6,768 nucleotides of DNA from Akkermansiaceae bacterium (GCA_018676385.1 JABHEX010000039.1:1-6768), one strand, 5' to 3'; counted from the first letter of the stretch, positions 1 through 6,513 are shown. Notes: a model not told the origin generated them from the letters alone. Program-made: numbers and translations.

Positions 1-807
1 GCCGAGATCAACGCGCTGGAGACTAAGAAAAGACGTGACGCCTATGCCAACGCCAAACCAGTTTACCTCGAAAACCCACTTAAAAAAGACGGCACCCTTG
101 TGATTTCAGATCGTCGTATCGCCATGAACGGTCCCGTTACTCTAAAATCAGCTGACCACGTCACGACACGGATCAACTACTTCAACAACAAAGAGAGTAA
201 TAAACCCATCTTTATCGTCATTGACACCTCACCGGGTGGCTCTGTCATGGCAGGATACAAAATCCTCAAAGCCATGGAGGGAAGTAGTGCTCCCGTTTAC
301 GTTGTGGTAAAATCGTTCGCAGCATCTATGGCGGCGACAATCTGTACACTTGCAGAAAAATCATTCGCTTATCCGAATGCCGTCATCCTCCACCATCAGA
401 TCAGCTCGACTATCATGTTCGCTAATCTCAACCTCACCGAACAAAAAGAGTTTTACGAGGAGTCACAACAATGGTGGGATCGACTTGCCGGACCACTCGC
501 AAAAAAAATGGGTATCACCACAGATGAGTTCATCAAAAGGATGTATGCTAAGACAACTTCTGGTGACTGGACAGAGTTCGGCACCGAAGCACAGAAAATC
601 AAGTGGGTCGATCACATCGTAGAGCGTATCCACGAAACCTCACTACTCAAGAACCCTGACGCCAAAAAACCCACTACCACGGCAGCATACCATGGTCTCA
701 TTGAAAGCACCGATGAAAAAGGCAAACCCTGCATGTATCTTCCACGACTAACTCCAAAAGATTGTTATTTTCTGTATAACAAAGATGGATACTACCGTAT
801 GAGATAA
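1..807 (+). CDS. ClpP-fold (family S14) serine protease, 5' end missing
   Basis: The reading frame is open from base 1, so this is the last 268 residues of a longer protein. The GTG at 100 is probably internal, because the sequence before it reads as normal protein running straight into the fold. ClpP-type features seen, numbered from base 1: a first strand and turn (LVISDRRIAMNG, 33-44), the oxyanion-region motif SPGGSV (77-82), the catalytic Ser in SFAASMAA (Ser109), the catalytic His in ILHHQ (His132), and GDWTEFGTEA with Asp189 where ClpP has its catalytic Asp. The spacing between these matches ClpP, so the triad looks complete and the enzyme is probably active. Beyond the fold (after about 212) there is a ~55-residue C-terminal extension ending in a Tyr-rich tail, which housekeeping ClpP lacks. 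No Clp ATPase gene is visible. The missing N-terminus could carry an export signal or another domain. Family is confident; substrate and partner are unknown. It may share a transcript with the isomerase-like gene 52 nt downstream. Confidence 0.88.
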   Translation, partial: AEINALETKKRRDAYANAKPVYLENPLKKDGTLVISDRRIAMNGPVTLKSADHVTTRINYFNNKESNKPIFIVIDTSPGGSVMAGYKILKAMEGSSAPVYVVVKSFAASMAATICTLAEKSFAYPNAVILHHQISSTIMFANLNLTEQKEFYEESQQWWDRLAGPLAKKMGITTDEFIKRMYAKTTSGDWTEFGTEAQKIKWVDHIVERIHETSLLKNPDAKKPTTTAAYHGLIESTDEKGKPCMYLPRLTPKDCYFLYNKDGYYRMR

Positions 808-859
808 CTCCAATCACCACTACCAAAAACAAAACAACTATACCACAAACAACTGTATT
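808..859 (+). promoter_or_regulatory. G-depleted, A/C-rich leader before the isomerase-like gene
   Basis: The 52 bases between the protease stop and the next ATG contain a single G (854) and are rich in A and C. They hold no GGAG/GAGG Shine-Dalgarno-like sequence and can form almost no secondary structure. SD-independent starts on unstructured leaders are known in several phyla, including Bacteroidetes. That this stretch works as such an initiation region is inference. No promoter is evident, which would fit read-through from the protease gene. Confidence 0.4.
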
Positions 860-1762
860 ATGAATCGTAGAAGATTTACCAAACTAACTCTCGCCGGCAC
901 TCTCGCTGCCTCACACGGAATCTCATCCGCAGCTATTAGCGAAAAAGGCAAACCATTCACATCCAAATTCGGGCCTCACGAAAACCTCTTACCTACCGCA
1001 CCAAAGGGAATCGTAGATCAAATGAAGTTCGCATACGACCTGGGTTTCCGCGGCTGGGAAGAAAATTGGCTAATGCGCAAGCCTGAAAAACTCTGGGAAG
1101 AGGTCGCCGCATTCTTGCAAAGCAAAAAAGACTTCACCATGGGCATCTCAGTGATCTCAGGTGGTGCCGGACAAGATTTTTCGAATCTCACAAAAGACGG
1201 CAAAGAACGCCTCAAAAAAGATATGGAGAAGGGTATCAAGTTTTGTAAGATCACTGGGCAGGCCGGTATGACCTTCCTCCCTGGCGTTAGAAACGATCTG
1301 CCACGCGAAGAGCAAATCAAAAAGTCAGTGGATACCATGAATTTCCTCTGCGACATTGTTGAAGCGCACGGCATCATCTTGATGATGGAGCCACTCTCGC
1401 ACAATCTGGGTAAAAAAGCTCCCCTGCTCCGCTCGTTCGCCGACGGTGCGATGCTAAGTAAATTAGTAAACCGCAAATCCTGCAGACTGCTCGCCGACTA
1501 CTTCCACGAAGGACAAATTGGCAACGGCCCCGATCTGATCAAAAACACCAATGCCACTTGGGATCAAATCGGTTACGTTCAATACGGAGCAAGTCCCGGG
1601 CGTAAAGAGCCAGGCACTGGTAAGCTCGATTACGCAGCAGTCACAAAGCTCCTTCGTGAAAAAGGTTACACTGGTGTCATCGGTATGGAGCACGGCACCA
1701 GCAAAAAAGGTAAAGAAGGCCTCGATGCGCTGCTTGCGGCTTACCGTAAGATTGACGCGTAA
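860..1762 (+). CDS. Tat-exported hydroxypyruvate isomerase-like TIM-barrel protein
   Basis: A 300-residue protein of the xylose isomerase-like TIM-barrel superfamily, closest in motif pattern to hydroxypyruvate isomerase (Hyi, COG3622). Hyi interconverts hydroxypyruvate and tartronate semialdehyde. The start is supported by an N-terminal twin-arginine signal: NRRRFTK (2-8), then a hydrophobic stretch and a plausible SAA cleavage site near residues 23-25. The barrel begins at FGPHENL (37-43) and DQMKFAYDLGFRGWE (53-67). The metal-binding set expected in Hyi is present: Glu177 in MEPL, Asp213 in ADYFHEGQ, Gln241 in YVQYG and Glu277 in GMEHG. The Hyi-typical loop SPGRKEPGTG (245-254) follows Gln241. 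The protein is longer than cytoplasmic Hyi (about 258 residues) mainly because of the signal. Export argues against a standard glyoxylate-pathway role; a periplasmic sugar or sugar-acid isomerase or epimerase is equally possible. The gene lies 52 nt after the protease gene on the same strand and ends 36 bases before a hairpin terminator. Confidence 0.87.
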   Translation: MNRRRFTKLTLAGTLAASHGISSAAISEKGKPFTSKFGPHENLLPTAPKGIVDQMKFAYDLGFRGWEENWLMRKPEKLWEEVAAFLQSKKDFTMGISVISGGAGQDFSNLTKDGKERLKKDMEKGIKFCKITGQAGMTFLPGVRNDLPREEQIKKSVDTMNFLCDIVEAHGIILMMEPLSHNLGKKAPLLRSFADGAMLSKLVNRKSCRLLADYFHEGQIGNGPDLIKNTNATWDQIGYVQYGASPGRKEPGTGKLDYAAVTKLLREKGYTGVIGMEHGTSKKGKEGLDALLAAYRKIDA

Positions 1763-1797
1763 TCGTTCTGATAGATTACCATACAAATTAAAATAAT

Positions 1798-1834
1798 AAG
1801 CGGCGCGTTATGATCAACGCACCGCTTTATTTTT
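1798..1834. terminator. Bidirectional hairpin terminator between convergent genes
   Basis: A 12-bp inverted repeat (arms 1798-1809 and 1816-1827) with a 6-base loop lies between the stop codons at 1762 (+) and 1872 (-). One position is a C/A mismatch read on the plus strand and a G-U wobble on the minus strand. A T-rich run follows the stem on the plus strand (1828-1834). On the minus strand the stem is followed by an AT-rich stretch with a TTTT run. It probably stops transcription from both sides. Confidence 0.78.
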
Positions 1835-1871
1835 CGGCTTCAAACAAGCAGCATAGTGGACTTTACCTCAG

Positions 1872-4745
1872 TTATTGAGCGCTCAAGTAGTGCGCTTTGA
1901 CAGCAATACCACTCTGAGGGGCGTCAATACGGTGAAACTCGAGGACATTGGCCCCTTTCCTCAATTTGACGTTCACCGCTGAGGACTTGCCCCATTCACC
2001 GGATGTGTAGGGTAAGTCGATGTTGATGGCCTCACTACCGTTGACGGAAACCATCAGATGTTGACCGTAGCCTACGGTGCATACCTTACTGCTTAGCGCA
2101 TAGTTGCCAGCTTTCTTCGCATTAACTTCATATTTCGTAGAGGAAGTTTTAGTCACGCCAGTGGCAATTGGATCTACTTTGGGCGATTTCTTGTAGAAAT
2201 TTACATCGTAGCGATCTGCAACACGCTCACAAACGTTTCCATACATATCATACAGCCCCCATGGGTTAGGTTTTTTCTGACCTACAAGATGAGACTTGAG
2301 CCCGGAATTGTCTTTGAACCACCCGTAGTCACTCAATTTGTCGGATTTACCACCAAAGAACCACTGGCTAGAACTGCCGGCACGTGCGGCATATTCCCAT
2401 TCAGCCTCCGTTGGCAACCTCGCTTCTGTGCCCGTCTTGCCCGCTAATGCAACACAGAACCGTTGCGCATCTGTTTCACTGATAGTATCCACCGGATACT
2501 TTGGATCCCGGTGCTTTCTGCTGCTCGGGTTCTTGCCTGTGATGTGCTCGTATTGCTCTTGGGTTACTTCGTATTTACCAAGGTAGAAACCTTTGCTGAT
2601 GGTGACTTTATGTTTGGGCTGGTCAGCACCAATCCACTTACTGGGCTTGGCTCCCTCTCCACCCATGGTAAAGGTGCCAGGTTTTATGTAAACAAACTGC
2701 ATGTTCACTCCATCACCCAGATCAAGGTTCAATTCGCGAGGAAGCTTGGCCCTACCAGCGGGTGCCGTAATAGCTGCGCGAAGCCCCCAATTATCATAAC
2801 GGCCATAGCCAGAGCTAATGAGTCGGGCGCCGGATCCACAATCAACAGCACTGCTTTTCCACGAACCACCACGCAAGAGAGTAGTCCCCGCAGGAGAAAA
2901 ACGTGGAAGAAATATCTGCATGCCTGTGCCGTGGCTTTTTGATATTTGCACCTGACTACGATTAGCCGCGGTGAACGCAGCAGCCGGAATGGTAATGGAA
3001 CCATTACTGCTAACGCTAATTTCATCTTTCTGGTTTTCAGATGAGGTATTCGGGTCGCTGTTTACCGAGGAACCATCCGCTTCACCCAGATTAGTCCCGA
3101 GAGCTCCAAGAGTTTTAGCATTAGATTTTGCAATAATGCGCTCTTGAAGGTGAAGTGACATTGCATTCCAGAATTCTGGTTTTCCGCCCCCATGTATACC
3201 ATAGACGCGTGGCTCACCAGATACATCACCTATCCATTGTGCACGCTTTACAGCAAGATATGCCGTACGTTGTGTGCGTGCTTGGGAGGTCGCTACGAAG
3301 TCGCGACCATTCTTGTAAATACCCTTAAGAAAACCTCCACCCCAGCCAGGACCCAGATTAACGACCCAACCTTCCGGTGTCCAATGCGCTAGTGCAGCAT
3401 GACCACGACTTGGACGAGCGATGGTGGGAATACCGAAGGCACGGAGGATGAAACGACCAAAGAACGCGCGGCGACCACAAACTCCACCGTTCATGATGAT
3501 ATTCTGAAAAAATTGCAGCTCGGGTCGGTCAAGGGGAACATTTTGAGATCCGTATTTTACATCAGATGCCACAATACGCACGTAACGCCAGCCGTAATCA
3601 CCACGCGTTTGCTCAGGGCGGAAGTTGCGCATCATATCACGACCCCACTTAATTAGTTCATCCGGCTCTTCACCATCGACAACACGACGCAGTTCCCATG
3701 CATTGAAATTTTTGAAGGCGGGGTCCAGCTCGCCCGCTGTGTAAGCCTTTTCGTATGTGAGGTAGCGATTCACCGGATTGACAAATTCGGGTGCACCGGT
3801 GTCCGCCGCGGCTGCGCGCAGTTTATTGGGTACTGAATGCTCAAGTGCTACGGCGAGAGCGAGCTCTTGGAGCACACCACTTTTAGCCTTTACGCTGGCC
3901 TTGAGAACATCTGAGTAAATCTTCATCGCCGGTCCGTATTGAGCTGGACCTTGACTGCGACCAACTCTTATTCGCTCGGCACCATCATTGACCAGCATCT
4001 GCACCATCAAATCCTCATTGGCCAGCAGCTGATTAACCAATGCCATGTGGGCTCGATCCTTCTGTGCAAATAAGGCAAGAGCAGTCGGAGTTGCTTCTTG
4101 AAGGATCACATACTTGGCGAGTTTACCGTCGAGAACACCCCCCATTAGAACCTCGCTCAAGCCTGTCTGTTTCAAAACTTTCGCTGTATTAGCTTGGGCT
4201 TTCGCGAGGGTGGCTGTCGCTTGCTTGATTAAGCGTGGACCATCGGTTTTGGCTTTCTTCGCCAAATCCAAGGCTTTTTGCCGCTCGGCAAGGGCATCGA
4301 GACCGTCCTGTTTATTCTTCTGCCACTTTGCCAGCTCCGCTTGGAGCTTTTTTCGTTGGCCAGCGTTCTTAGCTTTCTTGAGATCTTTTTCAACCCGACG
4401 AATGTTATGTTCCGCGCCCCGAATCCATTTGTTTTTTGCGTGACTGACCATTCCTTCAGCTTTCTTAACTCCCCCCTTAATGCCGCTATTGTAGGTCTCG
4501 AAGTATTTGCGTGCTTTAATTTCAGCATCGCGAGCCTTTTCATAGGCGTTTATATCAGCCGCATCAAAACTAGACAGTTTTCGAGTTAACTCTGCCTTTA
4601 AATTTTTAATTTGTGCTTTGTAATCAGCTTCCATTTTTTTGCCGGCAGAGTTCAGCTTGTCACTTTGCGCAGTGACAGATGAAGAATGAACGCACGTGGC
4701 AACTAGAGCCGCAGTTAGACAAGATGACAGTTGAATTCTAAACAT
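1872..4745 (-). CDS. Exported multidomain protein: coiled coil, transglutaminase-like core, permuted FGE-sulfatase domain, split beta-sandwich
   Basis: A 957-residue protein. Residues 1-26 form a Sec signal peptide with likely cleavage after VTA (26). Residues ~30-190 are Lys/Ala/Glu-rich and predicted coiled coil; ~195-400 look helical and unassigned. A transglutaminase-like core spans ~410-470, with Cys423 in NGGVCGRRAFFGR and His449 in SRGHAALAHW; the usual Asp is Asn463 or Gly465. A Ser/Asn/Asp-rich linker covers ~545-580. Residues ~583-620 (ITIPAAAF...GTGMQIFLPR) resemble the first strands of a carbohydrate-binding-type beta-sandwich. Residues 622-658 (LLRGGSW, DC, NWGLRAA) match the end of an FGE-sulfatase domain, while 673-850 (FVYIKPGTFTMGG, GKYEVTQEQY, RLPTEAEWEYAARAG, NPWGLYDMYGNVCER) match its beginning, so the order is reversed. 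Residues ~866-957 (KYEVNAKKAGNYAL, VSVNGSEA, LRKGANVLEF) complete the sandwich. The first catalytic Cys of true FGEs is Ser631; the second is Cys636. No sulfatase is nearby. A surface or matrix role in binding or modifying glycans or peptides is inference. The ATG at 4745 is chosen because it gives the signal peptide; no Shine-Dalgarno precedes it. Confidence 0.85.
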   Translation of the reverse strand: MFRIQLSSCLTAALVATCVHSSSVTAQSDKLNSAGKKMEADYKAQIKNLKAELTRKLSSFDAADINAYEKARDAEIKARKYFETYNSGIKGGVKKAEGMVSHAKNKWIRGAEHNIRRVEKDLKKAKNAGQRKKLQAELAKWQKNKQDGLDALAERQKALDLAKKAKTDGPRLIKQATATLAKAQANTAKVLKQTGLSEVLMGGVLDGKLAKYVILQEATPTALALFAQKDRAHMALVNQLLANEDLMVQMLVNDGAERIRVGRSQGPAQYGPAMKIYSDVLKASVKAKSGVLQELALAVALEHSVPNKLRAAAADTGAPEFVNPVNRYLTYEKAYTAGELDPAFKNFNAWELRRVVDGEEPDELIKWGRDMMRNFRPEQTRGDYGWRYVRIVASDVKYGSQNVPLDRPELQFFQNIIMNGGVCGRRAFFGRFILRAFGIPTIARPSRGHAALAHWTPEGWVVNLGPGWGGGFLKGIYKNGRDFVATSQARTQRTAYLAVKRAQWIGDVSGEPRVYGIHGGGKPEFWNAMSLHLQERIIAKSNAKTLGALGTNLGEADGSSVNSDPNTSSENQKDEISVSSNGSITIPAAAFTAANRSQVQISKSHGTGMQIFLPRFSPAGTTLLRGGSWKSSAVDCGSGARLISSGYGRYDNWGLRAAITAPAGRAKLPRELNLDLGDGVNMQFVYIKPGTFTMGGEGAKPSKWIGADQPKHKVTISKGFYLGKYEVTQEQYEHITGKNPSSRKHRDPKYPVDTISETDAQRFCVALAGKTGTEARLPTEAEWEYAARAGSSSQWFFGGKSDKLSDYGWFKDNSGLKSHLVGQKKPNPWGLYDMYGNVCERVADRYDVNFYKKSPKVDPIATGVTKTSSTKYEVNAKKAGNYALSSKVCTVGYGQHLMVSVNGSEAINIDLPYTSGEWGKSSAVNVKLRKGANVLEFHRIDAPQSGIAVKAHYLSAQ

Positions 4746-5015
4746 AATTTATATTTGAAGTAAGGATTAAATAGTCTGCAAGATTGCGCATTCATGACAA
4801 GGAAGACAATTCATATAGGACAGTCAAGTTCCTAACATTATATACAACCTTATCAATAGCAATCTTCCATCCATCTTACAATCTAACTAGGGCCATTCAT
4901 TCTACTTGTAAGAAAATCTATAAGCTAAATTCATCTCGAGATCTATTTTCATCCTACATGCTCAATGCATTCTGTTCTTGTCAGCATCAACTTTCTCTTT
5001 TAGCAAAATATACCT
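4746..5015. other. Divergent AT-rich intergenic region
   Basis: These 270 bases separate two divergent start codons and must hold promoters for both flanking genes unless those start within genes. The stretch is AT-rich with no coding signal I trust. There is no Shine-Dalgarno before either start, and I see no strong inverted repeat, riboswitch-like fold or operator. The only recognisable element is a perfect TATAAT on the minus strand, listed separately. Confidence 0.5.
4837..4842 (-). promoter_or_regulatory. Possible -10 element for the multidomain protein gene
   Basis: On the minus strand this hexamer reads TATAAT, the sigma-70 -10 consensus. It would give a leader of roughly 85 nt before the ATG at 4745. 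No good -35 hexamer lies 16-18 bases upstream; the nearest candidate, TTGCTA at 4857-4862, is only 14 bases away. In AT-rich sequence such a hexamer can arise by chance. Confidence 0.25.
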
Positions 5016-6179
5016 ATGACTAGTTACATCCTAATGATCGCTTTCGTAATATTGACGGTTTCTCTAAAGGCTAAACCAGAATCTATTAATACACTCGCCA
5101 TTGGTGCCCAGGCTCCCACATTCACACTGCCAGGAGTAGACGGCAAAAATCATCAACTGAAAAATTTCTCAAATTCAAAAGCTCTGGTAATTGTCTTTAC
5201 CTGTAACCACTGCCCCGACGCCAGGGCTGCACGCGGCAAGGTGATTGCACTCCACAAAGACTACAAAGACAAGGGTGTGGCTGTCATCGCCATCTCTGGA
5301 AACGACGACAAAGCACTACGTCTCGATGAAATCGGATATTCTGTTCATGGTGACTCACTCGATGATATGAAACATGTCGCTAAGGAAGAAAAATACACAT
5401 TCCCATACCTCTACGACGGTAAAACTCAAAAAACAACCAAAGCATACGGAGCGGTAGCCACCCCTCATGTATTCGTTTTTGATGCCGACAAAACACTTCG
5501 TTACACGGGCAGGATCGATGATGCTCGCCGCAGTCGCAAGGACATCGGAACGAATTACGTGCGTAATGCCCTCGATGCTATCCTCACAGGTAAAGAAGTC
5601 ACAGAAAAAACCACACGTGCGTTCGGGTGCTCTACCAAGTGGTCGTGGAAGCGTGGTAGCGTCGCCAAAGACAACGCACGATGGAAGGCTATCCCTGTTA
5701 CACTGGAAGATCTCGATGAACAAAGCGCCAAAGCTCTCGCTGATAACAAGACCGAGAAACTTCGGCTGATTAATTTCTGGTCGACAACCTGTGGCCCGTG
5801 TGTGGCGGAATTCCCAGAACTCATCGATACCTATCGTCGTTTTCAGAACCGTCCCGTAGAATTGATCACCGTCAGCACAGATCCAATCGTTGCTCGTATG
5901 AAGGTGCTCAAATTCTTGAAGGAACAGCAAGCAGCACTCTCACCACGCACCGCAAAATCTGTCGTAAAAGAGGGACGCAAATCAAACAACTACGTTTACA
6001 CCGGCCAAAATCTCGACAAACTCGCCGAGGCAATCGACACAGAATGGAACGGAGCACTTCCACACTCTCTATTATTGGCACCTGACGGAAAAATTATCTG
6101 GCGCCACACCGGTCAAATTGATGCGATCAAACTACGCAGAGCCATCGTGGAGTGGCTCGACAAAACACACGGCGAGTGA
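5016..6179 (+). CDS. Exported redoxin with two thioredoxin-fold domains (CNHC and CGPC)
   Basis: A 387-residue protein. Residues 1-19 are a short hydrophobic signal or anchor; the ATG at 5016 is chosen because it gives this segment, with Met7 as an alternative. Domain 1 (~28-165) is AhpC/TSA-like: IGAQAPTFTLPG (29-40), redox motif CNHC (Cys63, Cys66) and the cis-Pro region ATPHVFVFD (Pro150). A linker carries GCSTKW with Cys205, a motif I recall in related bacterial redoxins. Domain 2 (~230-385) is TlpA/ResA-like, with FWSTTCGPC (Cys259, Cys262) and cis-Pro region GALPHSLLL (Pro349). Such proteins normally work outside the cytoplasm as thiol-disulfide oxidoreductases, for example in disulfide reduction or cytochrome c maturation; electron donor and client are unknown here. 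No Shine-Dalgarno precedes the start. The stop lies one base from the stop of the convergent downstream gene. Family assignment is secure; the cellular role is not. Confidence 0.87.
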   Translation: MTSYILMIAFVILTVSLKAKPESINTLAIGAQAPTFTLPGVDGKNHQLKNFSNSKALVIVFTCNHCPDARAARGKVIALHKDYKDKGVAVIAISGNDDKALRLDEIGYSVHGDSLDDMKHVAKEEKYTFPYLYDGKTQKTTKAYGAVATPHVFVFDADKTLRYTGRIDDARRSRKDIGTNYVRNALDAILTGKEVTEKTTRAFGCSTKWSWKRGSVAKDNARWKAIPVTLEDLDEQSAKALADNKTEKLRLINFWSTTCGPCVAEFPELIDTYRRFQNRPVELITVSTDPIVARMKVLKFLKEQQAALSPRTAKSVVKEGRKSNNYVYTGQNLDKLAEAIDTEWNGALPHSLLLAPDGKIIWRHTGQIDAIKLRRAIVEWLDKTHGE

Positions 6180-6180
6180 A

Positions 6181-6492
6181 TCAGTCATCAAACCGTATGT
6201 TATCTCCGTGCTTATTTTTGCGTTTCCTGATAGAGACCCTACCACCTCTCGCCTTACGCATAGGATCGAATAACTGGTCCATACCCACCTCCTTGATTCC
6301 CCAAACCGCCTCCATCAGTTCTCCGAGGTGACCTTTTGGGAACCCACGCTCGGCAAACCATGCCAAATACTCTGGAGGTAACTCGTAGAGTGGTATTCCG
6401 TTGGGTGGGAACTCCTTGGGGCCAAACTTACCGAACGGCATATGGTAGTTACCAATATCGCCAAGCAAATCTCGGAACTCCTCGCGATCCAT
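6181..6492 (-). CDS. DUF3820 (PF12843) family small protein
   Basis: A small basic, probably cytoplasmic protein of 103 residues from the ATG at 6492. The family core is clear: MPFGKFG (18-24), LPPEYLAWFAERGFPKGHLGELM (38-60) and IKEVGMDQLFDP (66-77). It matches E. coli YpeB-type proteins, which have the same MPFGK, LPxxYLxWFA and GKLGELM pattern and begin about 13 residues before MPFGK. That is why ATG 6492 is preferred over in-frame ATG 6507 or GTG 6513, which would add 5 or 7 residues. No Shine-Dalgarno is convincing at any of the three. After the core is a ~25-residue Arg/Lys-rich tail (RKARGGRVSIRKRKNKHG) longer than in YpeB, which could contact nucleic acid. The family has no established biochemical function that I know of; Pfam's name refers to a putative quorum-sensing-regulated virulence factor. 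The gene is convergent with the redoxin gene, one base apart. Confidence 0.82.
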   Translation of the reverse strand: MDREEFRDLLGDIGNYHMPFGKFGPKEFPPNGIPLYELPPEYLAWFAERGFPKGHLGELMEAVWGIKEVGMDQLFDPMRKARGGRVSIRKRKNKHGDNIRFDD

Positions 6493-6513
6493 CTCCGAAA
6501 ATATCATATGCAC

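Noticed and set aside
1974..2858. KSSAV occurring twice in the large protein (after GGSW and after GEWG), possibly an internal repeat
   Set aside because: The two copies use different codons throughout and their flanks do not align, so it is most likely coincidence.
2463..2942. Open frame antisense to the multidomain gene (and several similar ones between 2338 and 4589 on both strands)
   Set aside because: They lie inside a well-supported 957-residue gene with clear domains and have no protein-like motifs of their own.
4690..4745. Possible lipoprotein signal (VATC, Cys18) in the large protein
   Set aside because: The residue before Cys is Thr, not Gly/Ala/Ser, and a normal Sec cleavage site follows at VTA (26).
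4978..5014. TTGTCA plus TATACC as a promoter for the redoxin gene
   Set aside because: The spacer is about 25 bases and the -10 would touch the start codon.
4784..5023. 79-codon open frame with a TTG start in the divergent intergenic region (+)
   Set aside because: No recognisable motif, AT-driven composition, weak start, no SD, and it overlaps the start of the redoxin gene. Probably chance.
5355..5930. 191-codon frame antisense to the redoxin gene
   Set aside because: Shadow of a gene with two intact thioredoxin motifs; its translation shows no domain pattern.
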